Assembly: GCA_038118725.1 (NCBI GenBank) | Contig: JAYOIK010000060.1 | Span: forward strand, 1-33,274 | Source of the DNA: JADHLJ01 sp038118725 | GTDB taxonomy: Bacteria; Pseudomonadota; Alphaproteobacteria; Thalassobaculales; Thalassobaculaceae | Length of the DNA: 33,274 nt | Direction: 5' to 3' | Part shown: piece after piece, positions 23,860 through 31,665 of the stretch | How positions within the stretch are numbered: position 1 is the first letter of the stretch | Layout: every line of letters begins with the position of its first letter | Notes under the pieces: generated by a model | Told to the model about the DNA's origin: nothing | The model's database searches: none | Seen by the model: the letters and a program-made list of their open reading frames with translations, nothing else | Translations under genes and position numbers: made by a program

Positions 23860-24564
23860 ATGAAAGCGCTTGAGGGGAAAATCATTCTGGTGACCGGGGC
23901 AACCGGCAATCTGGGCGGCGCCGTAGCGCGCGGCGCGCTGAAGGCCGGCGCCAAGGTCTCGCTGGCCGGACGCTCCCTGGCATCACTGGAGCGCGGCTTC
24001 GCCGAAAGCGAGTCCGTCGCGCTGATCCCGGAAGTCGATCTGACCGACGCGGCATCGACCAGGCGCTATGTCGAGGAGACCATCGAGCGGTTCGGGCGCG
24101 TCGACGCGCTGATCTCCACGGTCGGCGGTTTCGCCTTCGCCCCGGTGGACGGCGACGCCTACGAGACCTGGGAGCGGATGATCGCGATGAATGTCCGCTC
24201 AGCGTTTCAAATCAGCCAGGCGGTCCTGCCGGTCATGAAGCGCCAGGGCGCCGGCGCGATCGTGCTGACCGGCGCGACCGCGGCCCTCAAGGCGCCGGGT
24301 GGTCTTTCCGCCTACGCGGCTTCCAAATCCGCCGTCATGCGCCTCGCCGAAAGCCTGTCCGAGGAGGTCAAGCGCGACGGGCTTACCGTGAACTGCGTCA
24401 TGCCGGGAATCATCGACACACCGCAAAACCGCGCCGACATGCCGGACGCGGACCGTACCGGATGGGTCGCGCCCGAGGCGATCGCCGAGGTCATGCTGTT
24501 CCTCGCCTCCGACGCGGCGCGGGCGGTGACCGGCGCGCTGATCCCGGTGACCGGCAAGGGTTGA
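23860..24564 (+). CDS. SDR-family NAD(P)-dependent oxidoreductase
   Basis: A 234-aa short-chain dehydrogenase/reductase. The cofactor motif is TGATGNLGG (12-20), the catalytic pair is YAASK, and MNVRSAF supplies the Asn. The glycine motif lacks the usual GIG and reads GNLGG. GGGGGC lies before the ATG at 23860. It is the first gene of a very compact cluster; the next start is 3 bases after its stop. Substrate unknown. It may supply or use reducing equivalents for the membrane proteins that follow, which is inference. Confidence 0.88.
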   Translation: MKALEGKIILVTGATGNLGGAVARGALKAGAKVSLAGRSLASLERGFAESESVALIPEVDLTDAASTRRYVEETIERFGRVDALISTVGGFAFAPVDGDAYETWERMIAMNVRSAFQISQAVLPVMKRQGAGAIVLTGATAALKAPGGLSAYAASKSAVMRLAESLSEEVKRDGLTVNCVMPGIIDTPQNRADMPDADRTGWVAPEAIAEVMLFLASDAARAVTGALIPVTGKG

Positions 24565-24567
24565 GCC

Positions 24568-24816
24568 ATGCTTCGCGCCGAGGCTATCCAAGCCGCCGAA
24601 ACCCTGCTGCTCTATGTTCAGCACTACGCCACCGTCGGCGCCGTGGTCGCGATGGGATTTCTGCTGTTCGGCGTCGGGCGAATCTCGCCGGAAGCGCGAG
24701 GCTCCTATCTGTTCCGGCTGCTGGTCCTGCCGGGCATCATCGGGCTCTGGCCGCTGGTTCTGTGGCGCTGGCTCGCCCTGGAGCGGGGTCGGCGCGCGGG
24801 CGGCGACACGCCATGA
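24568..24816 (+). CDS. Small membrane protein of the redox cluster (82 aa)
   Basis: An 82-aa protein with two hydrophobic helices (about 16-38 and 47-70) separated by a short GRISPEARG loop, and a basic tail. I do not recognise a named family. Its stop overlaps the next ATG (ATGA at 24813-24816), and it begins 3 bases after the SDR stop, so it is certainly expressed with its neighbours. A structural or anchoring subunit of the downstream ferric-reductase-like/Rieske protein is the simplest guess. Confidence 0.8.
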   Translation: MLRAEAIQAAETLLLYVQHYATVGAVVAMGFLLFGVGRISPEARGSYLFRLLVLPGIIGLWPLVLWRWLALERGRRAGGDTP

Positions 24817-24953
24817 AGCTCCGTCATCGAAACGCGCATTTCAGGATCTGGATCGTTCTGGCGGTGCTGCTGGGCATCGGCTTCACCGCGGGACTGGCGC
24901 TCAAGCAACCCGTACCGATTGAAGCCGGCTCCCTATCGCGAGAGGGCAACTGA
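24813..24953 (+). CDS. Tiny membrane protein (46 aa)
   Basis: A 46-aa single-helix protein: a basic N-terminus with several His/Arg (KLRHRNAHFR), a hydrophobic helix (about 13-31), then a short polar tail. It overlaps the preceding stop by 4 bases, and its own stop shares a base with the next ATG (TGATG at 24951-24955). Continuous overlap on both sides is the main evidence that it is real. Function unknown. Confidence 0.75.
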   Translation: MKLRHRNAHFRIWIVLAVLLGIGFTAGLALKQPVPIEAGSLSREGN

Positions 24954-25069
24954 TGGCCGTCGCCTATCGCCCGGTGCAATGGAACCGCAACAAGTTGGTT
25001 TACGACGCGGTGCTCCTGGTCGGGATCACCGCCTATCTCTTTCTGTTTCTGCGGTTCGCGCCGGGCTGA
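24953..25069 (+). CDS. N-terminal helix piece of the ferric-reductase-like/Rieske protein (38 aa)
   Basis: A 38-codon frame (begins MAVAYRPVQWNRNK) with one hydrophobic helix, ending at TGA 25067-25069. Twelve codons further on in the same frame the ATG of the Rieske protein occurs (25106). The basic-aromatic N-terminus followed by a helix is what one expects as helix 1 of the downstream membrane domain, so this is probably its separated N-terminus. Alternatives are a genuine 38-aa subunit with re-initiation downstream, a nonsense mutation, or a base error. Confidence 0.65.
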   Translation: MAVAYRPVQWNRNKLVYDAVLLVGITAYLFLFLRFAPG

Positions 25070-25105
25070 CTGGATATCCGGCCGATCGGCGGGCCGGAGC
25101 TCCGG

Positions 25106-26035
25106 ATGCGGGCCTTCGGGTCCTGCGCCTATATCATGCTGCATCTGATCCTGATCATCGGACCGCTGGTCCGGCTCGACCGGCGGTTTCTGCCGATGGT
25201 CTATAATCGCCGACATTTCGGCGTCGCCCTGTTCTTCGTCGCGCTGACCCATGCCTGGTACGTGACGGGCTGGTATCAGGCCTTCAGACCGGTCGACAAG
25301 TACGCCGCCGTTCTCGTCGGCAACACGAACGTGGCCTCCTTCATCGGCTTCCCCTTCGAGTATCTCGGCATCGCGGCGTTGTTGATCCTCTTCGTCATGG
25401 CCGCGACCAGCCACGATTTCTGGCTCAATTTCCTCGGCGCGCCGGTCTGGAAGGCCATCCACATGGCGGTCTACGCGGCCTATGGCCTGCTGGTGATGCA
25501 TGTGGTTCTCGGCCCGCTGCAGAGCGAGGCCGGGCTGGTCTATCCGCTCATGGTGGGCGCCGGCCTGGCCCTGGTCGTCGGCCTGCATCTGGCCGCGGCC
25601 GTGAAGGAAAGACGCGGGGACCGGGCCAATCCGTCTGGCGCCGCAAACCCGCGAGAGGGCGACGACACACCCTGGATCCTCGCGGCCCGGATCAGCGAGA
25701 TGGAAGTCGACCGAGGCGTCGCCGTGCTGCTCCCGGACGGCGAGCGCGCGGCGGTGTTCCGCCATGGCGAGCGGGGCGAGAAGATTTCCGCGCTATCCAA
25801 TGCCTGCAAGCATCAGAACGGTCCGCTCTCGGAAGGCCGGGTCATCGACGGCTGCGTGACCTGTCCCTGGCATGGCTATCAGTATCGGCCCGAGGACGGC
25901 TGCTCCCCGCCCCCCTTCACCGAGAAAGTCCCGACCTATCGGCTGCGGCGCGAGGGTGATCTGGTCTTGCTTGATCCACGCGCGTTGTCGCCCGGCACCT
26001 GGACCGATCCGATTGTCCTGGAGGCAGCGAAATGA
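25106..26035 (+). CDS. Ferric-reductase-like membrane domain fused to a Rieske [2Fe-2S] domain
   Basis: A 309-aa protein. Residues 1-165 form about five membrane helices with histidines at 13, 49, 119, 132 and 161, the pattern of a haem-b ferric-reductase-like (YedZ/NOX-type) domain. Residues about 190-295 form a Rieske domain, with Cys234-x-His236 in CKHQNG and Cys253-x2-His256 in CPWHGYQ. The Rieske part is C-terminal and probably cytoplasmic. GGAG at about 25094-25097 could serve the ATG at 25106. The in-frame TGA at 25067 separates it from a likely first helix; joined, the protein would be 360 residues including the TGA codon. Its stop overlaps the next ATG (ATGA). It probably moves electrons across or along the membrane; donor and acceptor are unknown. 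Confidence 0.85.
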   Translation: MRAFGSCAYIMLHLILIIGPLVRLDRRFLPMVYNRRHFGVALFFVALTHAWYVTGWYQAFRPVDKYAAVLVGNTNVASFIGFPFEYLGIAALLILFVMAATSHDFWLNFLGAPVWKAIHMAVYAAYGLLVMHVVLGPLQSEAGLVYPLMVGAGLALVVGLHLAAAVKERRGDRANPSGAANPREGDDTPWILAARISEMEVDRGVAVLLPDGERAAVFRHGERGEKISALSNACKHQNGPLSEGRVIDGCVTCPWHGYQYRPEDGCSPPPFTEKVPTYRLRREGDLVLLDPRALSPGTWTDPIVLEAAK

Positions 26036-26805
26036 GTGAACGCGAAACCAGCAAGAGCGCCTTCTTCGTTGGTTATCTGGCGACGCCGCGGCCGCTTGCC
26101 TGGTTCCTGGCCGTGGTGACGGTGGTCATGGCCGGGCTCGGCATCGGCGCCGGTCTCGCCTTCGCGCTCGGCCAGCAGGATCACGGCAACGGGCGTTTCG
26201 CCTTCGACAGGGGCTATCAATCGCTGTCCGGCGTGATCCAGGCGAAACCCTATCCGGTCTTGCGTCTGCCGGCCACGAACGACAAGCCGGCCCGGACCAT
26301 CGCCCTTTCCGGTCAGGGCAAGCGCGGCCAGATGCGCAAGGCGGCGGCGCTGGACGGCCAGAAGGTCGATATCGGCGGGGTCTTCATCACCCGCGACGGC
26401 GTCGAGATGCTGCAGGTCGGCGGCCGGGTCAAGCTCGCCCCGACGAAAAAGCCGGAGACCCTCGCCGGGTTCGAGCCCGCCGCCGATGTCTCGCTCGGGC
26501 GACGAACCCTCCGTGGCGAGATCATTGATTCAAAATGCTATCTCGGCGCCATGCGTCCGGGTCGCGGCAAGGTTCACATGGCCTGCGCCGGGCTCTGCGT
26601 CATGGGCGGCATTCCACCGATGTTCGTGGTCTACCGGGCCGAGGGCCCACCGGATGTGCTGCTGCTGGCGGGGCCGGATGGCGGGCCGGTCCCCGAGAGC
26701 ATGCTTGATCAGATTTCCCTATATGTTTCCCTCGAGGGTGAAGTCATGAAGCGTGACAATCAGTTGATATTCTCGATCGATCCAAACAGCGTGAAGGTCC
26801 TGTGA
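26032..26805 (+). CDS. Membrane-anchored protein with a conserved-looking Cys/His cluster
   Basis: A 257-aa protein with one N-terminal membrane anchor (about 21-48) and a soluble, beta-rich domain expected in the periplasm. The striking stretch is GEIIDSKCYLGAM, then KVHMACAGLCVMGG: Cys169, His182, Cys185 and Cys189. That could bind a metal, a haem or a cluster. I do not recognise a named family. It overlaps the Rieske gene by 4 bases and is followed 1 base later by the next small gene, which argues for a shared complex. Confidence 0.8.
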   Translation: MSERETSKSAFFVGYLATPRPLAWFLAVVTVVMAGLGIGAGLAFALGQQDHGNGRFAFDRGYQSLSGVIQAKPYPVLRLPATNDKPARTIALSGQGKRGQMRKAAALDGQKVDIGGVFITRDGVEMLQVGGRVKLAPTKKPETLAGFEPAADVSLGRRTLRGEIIDSKCYLGAMRPGRGKVHMACAGLCVMGGIPPMFVVYRAEGPPDVLLLAGPDGGPVPESMLDQISLYVSLEGEVMKRDNQLIFSIDPNSVKVL

Positions 26806-26806
26806 G

Positions 26807-27022
26807 ATGGGCCCGGTCCTCCGCCTGATCGGCCTGGCCTATGCCGTTGGCGTCGGCGTCGGGCTGTACTTCCTATGGCCGGAGGTTCGCGCTTATCTAC
26901 GCGGCACCTGGCTCTCGGATCTGTGGATCCTGGTTCTTTTGGTCTATGCGCTGGGAGGGATGTGGATCGCCGAGCGGATTTGGGCCATGATCCCGCCGTT
27001 GTTCGAGAAAAAGCGTTCTTGA
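26807..27022 (+). CDS. Small membrane protein of the redox cluster (71 aa)
   Basis: A 71-aa protein with two hydrophobic helices (about 6-24 and 38-60) and a short basic tail ending KKRS. No named family recognised. It starts one base after the preceding stop and lies 30 bases before the CurA-like gene. Confidence 0.75.
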   Translation: MGPVLRLIGLAYAVGVGVGLYFLWPEVRAYLRGTWLSDLWILVLLVYALGGMWIAERIWAMIPPLFEKKRS

Positions 27023-27052
27023 GATCCAATAGCCTTCTCCAGGAGAGTCCCA

Positions 27053-28084
27053 ATGCCGGTCACCAGCACCCAGGTGCAGCTCGCCGCCCGCCCCGTCGGC
27101 GATCCCAAGCCCAGCGACTTCAAGATCGCCACCGTCGAGCTGCCGCCGGTCGGCGACGGCGAGATCCTGTGCCGGGTGATCTATCAATCCCTCGACCCGT
27201 ATATGCGGGGTCGTATGGACGACGCCAAATCCTATGCCGCGCCGGTGCCGATCGGCGGCGTGATGGAGGCCGGAACCGTCGCCGAGGTGCTGGAATCCAA
27301 GAACCCGAAATTCAAGGTCGGCGACATCGTCAATAGCCGGCTCGGCTGGCAGACCCATGCGATCAGCGACGGCGTCGGCGTGCGTGTCGTCGACCCGTCC
27401 CTAGGTCCGATCTCGACCGCGATCGGCGTGCTCGGGATGCCGGGCATGACCGCTTATGTCGGTCTGCTGGATATCGGCGAGCCCAAGGAGGGCGAGACGG
27501 TCGTGGTCTCCGCCGCCTCCGGCGCCGTGGGCGCGGTGGTCGGACAGATCGCCAAGATCAAGGGCTGCCGCGTCGTCGGGGTCGCGGGCGCCAAGGAGAA
27601 GTGCGGTTACGTCGTCGACGAGTTGGGCTTCGATGCCTGTGTCAGCCATTACAGCGACAGTCTCGACGCCGATCTGGCGGCGCAATGTCCGGACGGCATC
27701 GATGTCTATTTCGAGAATGTCGGCGGCAAGACCTTTGACGCGGTCTTTCCGATCCTCAACCCCTTCGCCCGCATTCCGGTTTGCGGGCTGATCTCGCGCT
27801 ATAGCCATGTCGGCGATTTTCCCGGCCCGGACATGCTGCCGAAACTGATGCGCTCGATCCTCACCAACCGGCTGAAGATCCAAGGCTTCATCGTCTCCGA
27901 CCGGGCCAAGCGCTTCCCCGACTTCCTCACCGATGTCAGTGGCTGGGTGCGGAACGGCGATATCAAGTTCAAGGAAGATTTCGTCGACGGTATCGAGAAC
28001 GCGCCGGAAGCCTTCATGGGCCTGTTGAAAGGCAAGAATTTCGGGAAACTCGTGGTGCGCGTGTCCGAGGACCCGACCGCCTAA
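27053..28084 (+). CDS. NADP-dependent medium-chain reductase, CurA / leukotriene-B4 dehydrogenase-like
   Basis: A 343-aa zinc-free medium-chain dehydrogenase/reductase. It has LDPYMRGRM (about 47-55), the nucleotide-binding SAASGAVGAVVGQIAK, and DVYFENVGGKTFD, which match the double-bond reductases such as curcumin reductase and LTB4 12-hydroxydehydrogenase. It reduces enones using NADPH. AGGAGAG precedes the ATG at 27053. It follows the membrane redox cluster by 30 bases on the same strand and may be its last gene, or independent. Confidence 0.92.
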   Translation: MPVTSTQVQLAARPVGDPKPSDFKIATVELPPVGDGEILCRVIYQSLDPYMRGRMDDAKSYAAPVPIGGVMEAGTVAEVLESKNPKFKVGDIVNSRLGWQTHAISDGVGVRVVDPSLGPISTAIGVLGMPGMTAYVGLLDIGEPKEGETVVVSAASGAVGAVVGQIAKIKGCRVVGVAGAKEKCGYVVDELGFDACVSHYSDSLDADLAAQCPDGIDVYFENVGGKTFDAVFPILNPFARIPVCGLISRYSHVGDFPGPDMLPKLMRSILTNRLKIQGFIVSDRAKRFPDFLTDVSGWVRNGDIKFKEDFVDGIENAPEAFMGLLKGKNFGKLVVRVSEDPTA

Positions 28085-28134
28085 AGCCGGGCTCGCGACC
28101 TCTCGCGACGCCAACGTGGTGCAATGGAAACCCC

Positions 28135-28865
28135 ATGTCCAAGCCTCAAGCTGAAACCGACAGCTACGATGGATACGAGGCTTGGAAGGGGTGGAGCGCC
28201 GGCTTCACCTATGACGCCGGCGACGCGCTCTCCTTCTCCCGGGAGTTGAACGACCCCGATCTCAAGGGAAAGGCGGTTCTTGAGCTCGGCTTTGGTGAGG
28301 GCCGCCTGCTCGCTTGGCTGAGAGACCAGGGCGCGCGCGTGGTCGGGACGGAGATCAATGAGCGCCTACTCGACGCCGCCAAGGAAGCGGGTTCGAGGTA
28401 TACGGCGCGGATCTATCGGAACTGCCGGTCGAGCCGGGGACCGGGTTCGACCTGATCGTCGCGTTCGATCTGTTCGAGCATCTGGAAATCGGCGACCTCG
28501 TGACGGCCTTGCGGGCGCTGCGAGGGCTGATGCGACCGGACGCGCGGATCGTCGCGCGATTCCCCAACGGTCAGAGCCCGTTCGGGCGCTTTCATCAATA
28601 CGGCGACGTGACCCACAAGTCGATTCTGTCCATCCCGATCATGGATCAGCTCGCCCGCGAAACCGGCCTGGAGATAGAGCGGGCCGACAACAGTTTTCCA
28701 GGACGTTCGGGCGGCCCCCTCAAGCGCGCCCTTCAAACTCTTAGAGGCTGGTTGAGATCGTTGCTGATCGGCGTCATCGCGATGCTCTTCGCGACGGGAA
28801 CACGAAACCTCGACGCCAACGTGACGGTGGTCCTGCGGGCGTCCGAGCGCACGGAGCCGACATAA
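28135..28865 (+). pseudogene. Class I SAM-dependent methyltransferase with a single-base frameshift
   Basis: Motif I VLELGFGEGRLLAWL lies in the first frame (from the ATG at 28135), which then ends at 28455. The next frame continues the domain without loss: FEVYGADL, then FDLIVAFDLFEHL (motif II/post I), and on to the stop at 28865. Adding one G to the GGG at 28389-28391 would restore a 243-aa protein. The lesion is therefore one missing base in a G run: a recent mutation or a sequencing error. A hydrophobic stretch near the C-terminus (SLLIGVIAMLFATG) may associate with the membrane. Substrate unknown. Confidence 0.85.
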
Positions 28866-28905
28866 ATCAGCGCTCGCGTGGGCGTGCCACCCGGCGAGGC
28901 AAAGC

Positions 28906-28936
28906 AAAGGGGGCCGTCCGAAGACAGCCCCCTTTT
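28906..28936. terminator. Bidirectional intrinsic terminator
   Basis: AAAGGGGGC (28906-28914) pairs with GCCCCCTTT (28927-28935), with a 12-base loop and T on both sides (TTTT on plus; TTT then GCTTT on minus). It lies between the converging methyltransferase and rpsI genes and can end both transcripts. Confidence 0.85.
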
Positions 28937-28970
28937 CGACCTGTAACGGTCCGATCGGACCATCGCCACC

Positions 28971-29483
28971 TTAGCGCTTGGAGAACTGGAAGCTCCGGCG
29001 CGCCTTGGCCTTGCCGTATTTCTTACGCTCAACCACGCGCGGGTCGCGGGTCAGGAAGCCGCCCTCCTTCAGGGCCGGACGCAGGCCCGGCTCGTAATAG
29101 GTCAGCGCCTTGGAAATGCCATGGCGCACCGCGCCGGCTTGTCCCGAGAGGCCGCCGCCCTTGACCGTGCAGACCACGTCGAACTGATCCTTGCGGTTCG
29201 TCGTCTCGAAGGGTTGTCCGAGCAGCATGCGTAGCACCGGGCGGGCGAAATAGGTTTCCACGTCCCGGCCATTGACCTGGATGCGACCGACGCCCGGCTT
29301 GATCCAGACACGGGCAATGGCGTTCTTGCGCTTGCCGGTGGCGTAGGAGCGGCCCTGGGCATCGATCTTCGGCTCCGCCGGAGCTTGAACCTCTTGATCG
29401 TCCTTGAGCGCGCCGAGCGCCTCGAGACCGGCTGGCGCCTCGGGCGTGTCCTCGGTGGCCGTGTTTTCAGTTTCGACCGACAT
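28971..29483 (-). CDS. rpsI: 30S ribosomal protein S9
   Basis: A 170-aa S9. The body (YATGKRKNAIARVW, GGGLSGQAGAVRHGISKAL, DPRVVERKKYG) and the basic C-terminus ending FSKR that reaches the ribosomal P site are all present. It has a long acidic N-terminal extension of about 40 residues (ETENTATEDTPEAP), a feature common in alphaproteobacteria. It starts 3 bases after the rplM stop, the classic L13-S9 operon. A terminator follows. Confidence 0.98.
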   Translation of the reverse strand: MSVETENTATEDTPEAPAGLEALGALKDDQEVQAPAEPKIDAQGRSYATGKRKNAIARVWIKPGVGRIQVNGRDVETYFARPVLRMLLGQPFETTNRKDQFDVVCTVKGGGLSGQAGAVRHGISKALTYYEPGLRPALKEGGFLTRDPRVVERKKYGKAKARRSFQFSKR

Positions 29484-29486
29484 GGC

Positions 29487-29945
29487 TTACCTCGCGTTCT
29501 TCGAATTCATTGCGGCGATATCAAGTGCCTCGGGCTGCTGCGCCTCGTGCGGGTGCTCGCCGCCGCCATACACTCGAAGATTCCTCATCTGCTGACGACC
29601 GAGGGGACCGCGGGTAATCATCCGCTGAACCGCCTTCTCGATCACCCGCTCGGGATGCGCGCCGTCGAGGATCTTGTCCGCCGTGCGCGACTTGATCCCA
29701 CCGGGATGGCCGGTGTGCCAGTAATAAGTCTTCGCCGTGCGCTTGACGCCTGTCAGCTTGACCTTCTCCGCGTTGATGATGACGATGTTGTCGCCACAAT
29801 CCATGTGCGGGGTGAAAGTCGGCTTGTGCTTGCCGCGCAGATAAGTCGCGACGACCGAGGCAAGGCGACCGAGGACCAAACCGTCCGCGTCAATCAGCCA
29901 CCATTTTTTCTCGATCTCGCTCGGTTTCGCCGAGTAAGTTCCCAT
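29487..29945 (-). CDS. rplM: 50S ribosomal protein L13
   Basis: A 152-aa L13 of normal length, with WWLIDADGLVLGRLAS near the N-terminus, the NIVIINAEKVKLTG segment and the conserved GGIKSRTADKIL and LGRQQMRNLRVY stretches. The ATG at 29945 follows AAGGTGGGA; a frame from 30038 has no homologous head. A strong promoter lies 65 bases upstream. Confidence 0.98.
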   Translation of the reverse strand: MGTYSAKPSEIEKKWWLIDADGLVLGRLASVVATYLRGKHKPTFTPHMDCGDNIVIINAEKVKLTGVKRTAKTYYWHTGHPGGIKSRTADKILDGAHPERVIEKAVQRMITRGPLGRQQMRNLRVYGGGEHPHEAQQPEALDIAAMNSKNAR

Positions 29946-30009
29946 GTGTCCCACCTTCTTGGGTCGGAATTGATCCGTGGGCCCGAACCAGCTCGCGCCC
30001 GCGCGACGG

Positions 30010-30038
30010 GTTAAACAGGAACACTTTGATAGGGTCAA
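30010..30038 (-). promoter_or_regulatory. rplM-rpsI promoter
   Basis: On the minus strand -35 TTGACC (30033-30038; 5 of 6), a 17-base spacer and -10 TTTAAC (30010-30015; 4 of 6). Predicted transcription starts near 30003, giving a leader of about 55-60 bases. Confidence 0.75.
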
Positions 30039-30075
30039 GTGGAAAAAAGCGCCGCATTATCATTGCTTTAAAAAC

Positions 30076-30093
30076 GCGGTATTATGATACCGC
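30076..30093. promoter_or_regulatory. Palindrome upstream of the rplM promoter
   Basis: GCGGTAT-TATG-ATACCGC is a perfect 7-bp inverted repeat, 38 bases upstream of the -35 box, in an AT-rich island. It could be an activator or repressor site, or part of the terminator of the epimerase gene, whose 3' end lies beyond it. Confidence 0.45.
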
Positions 30094-30177
30094 AATCTTT
30101 CGTCGCGCCAAAAACCGGGGGAGTTTCAGGTTTGGGCGGCCTCTCGCCACCGAAAAGAAGGGCGTCTGGCCATGCCG

Positions 30178-31092
30178 TCAGTCGCCACCCGCCACCGCGA
30201 CTTCCGGTCGCAGCGTCATCCAGGCCGCGATGGTTTCACCAGGAGCAATCACCGCCATGGCGTTCGCGTCGTCGGGCGCTAGCGAGTTCAAGGCGTTGAT
30301 CGGGTGCGATACCGGCTCGAAACAGAAGAAATCGCGCCCCGCCGGCGAAAAGAGTATTACGTGATCCAACGCCGCGCCGGCCGTGATCCGCAAGCCCACG
30401 CCGATCGAGGGCCATGAGACAAGCGCCTTCCGCTTCCAACCACCGAAACCGGTATCAAGTCCTTTGGGTAACGCCCTCCCGCCACTGAAATCGAGTTCAG
30501 CCGGCAGGGCCCGCGACCCCACTGGTATACTATCCGCGATCGGTGGCCAAACCGTTTCGAACGCCGACCTTAGCATCACGCCGTCCCGGATCGGCAGGAA
30601 GGGATGCCAACCAAGTCCCACGGGCATCGCGCCGGAACCAAGATTTGTCACTTCCATGCGCGCCGTCAATGCCGTGTCGGTGAGTTCAAGGCGCTGCACA
30701 ACGCCATAGGAGCAGGGCCAGTCGCTCCCGTCATGGGTCATGCTCAAGGTCGCGCCACGCGGCTCTCGCGCCTCGACATCCCAGGCCACCCGCAGGCCAT
30801 GACCATGGATCGCGTGCGGCTTGCCGGCCTGGGTCGCCTCGATATTCCATTCCCGCCCCTCGAACGGGAACCGCGCGTTCTCGATCCGGTTCGAAAACGG
30901 CACCAGGGGAAACATCCCCGATTGCCGGGAGGTCCGCGGGTCCCGCCGCGACGGCGGTGTCGGCACGAGCCAATCCAGCCGCCCCGACGGCGTCTCGCTC
31001 CAGAACGCCGTGACCCGACCGCCAAAACCCGGATCGATCTCGGCCCGAAGGTCGCCATTCGCCAAGGTGAAGGGATCAACCGCACGCGACAT
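30178..31092 (-). CDS. Aldose 1-epimerase (mutarotase) family protein
   Basis: A 304-aa GalM-type beta-sandwich protein. The family signatures are PLVPFSNRIENARF, HAIHGHG (catalytic-site His), GLGWHPFLP (second His) and CFEPVSHPIN with its glutamate late in the sequence. It interconverts alpha and beta anomers of hexoses or related sugars. Substrate specificity cannot be read. It starts 3 bases after the thioesterase stop, so the two share a transcript. Confidence 0.88.
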   Translation of the reverse strand: MSRAVDPFTLANGDLRAEIDPGFGGRVTAFWSETPSGRLDWLVPTPPSRRDPRTSRQSGMFPLVPFSNRIENARFPFEGREWNIEATQAGKPHAIHGHGLRVAWDVEAREPRGATLSMTHDGSDWPCSYGVVQRLELTDTALTARMEVTNLGSGAMPVGLGWHPFLPIRDGVMLRSAFETVWPPIADSIPVGSRALPAELDFSGGRALPKGLDTGFGGWKRKALVSWPSIGVGLRITAGAALDHVILFSPAGRDFFCFEPVSHPINALNSLAPDDANAMAVIAPGETIAAWMTLRPEVAVAGGD

Positions 31093-31095
31093 CGC

Positions 31096-31551
31096 CTAGC
31101 GCGCCGGCAGGGAATAGGTGGCTGTCACATGGCAAACCGGATCGTCGGGTTCGTCCTCGGAGAATATGAAGACCTCGCCATAGGCCAGCCGGCGCCCGCA
31201 TTTGATCAGTCGCCCCTCGGCGATCAGGTCCACCGATCCCGGCATGCGCAGGAAATTGGCGTTGAGATTGGTCGTCACCGCCATTTTCACGATCCCGATC
31301 CGCGAGAGCACGCAGGCGAAGATCACGATATCGGCCAGCCCCATCATGGTCGGGCCGTTCACGGTGCCGCCGGGGCGCACCGAGTCCGCGCGAAACGGCA
31401 AGCGCGCCCGCACCACGCCGTCACCTATCTCCTCGAAACGCACGCCGGTTTGGGCGACGCCGGGGACATCCTCGCGGGCGATCCGATCCATCTCCTCTGG
31501 CGTCAATTTGGTCACTGCTGGTTTCCCGAAAGCCGTTTCGCCGCCACTCAT
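31096..31551 (-). CDS. PaaI-type hotdog thioesterase
   Basis: A 151-aa hotdog-fold acyl-CoA thioesterase-like protein. RPGGTVNGPTMMGLAD corresponds to the helix segment that carries the catalytic Asn/Asp in PaaI/YbgC-type enzymes, followed by the typical TTNLNANFLR strand. It probably hydrolyses an acyl- or aryl-CoA, substrate unknown. The ATG at 31551 lies 114 bases from a divergent gene. Confidence 0.85.
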   Translation of the reverse strand: MSGGETAFGKPAVTKLTPEEMDRIAREDVPGVAQTGVRFEEIGDGVVRARLPFRADSVRPGGTVNGPTMMGLADIVIFACVLSRIGIVKMAVTTNLNANFLRMPGSVDLIAEGRLIKCGRRLAYGEVFIFSEDEPDDPVCHVTATYSLPAR

Positions 31552-31665
31552 TCACGACATCCATGTGTTAATCCAGCCGCGCCGTTTAGGAAAGCCGTCT
31601 TCATCCTTCGATAAGGGGGGAAATTTGCTAGTCTCCGCCCCGACGGCGTTCACGGAGGAAACGAG

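Noticed and set aside
25067..25105. Selenocysteine at the in-frame TGA, with a GC-rich hairpin (CCGGCC/GGCCGG) just after it
   Set aside because: The site lies in a loop after a membrane helix with no redox motif around it. Hairpins are common by chance at this GC content, and the loop shows no clear bacterial SECIS pattern. A split gene or a mutation is simpler.
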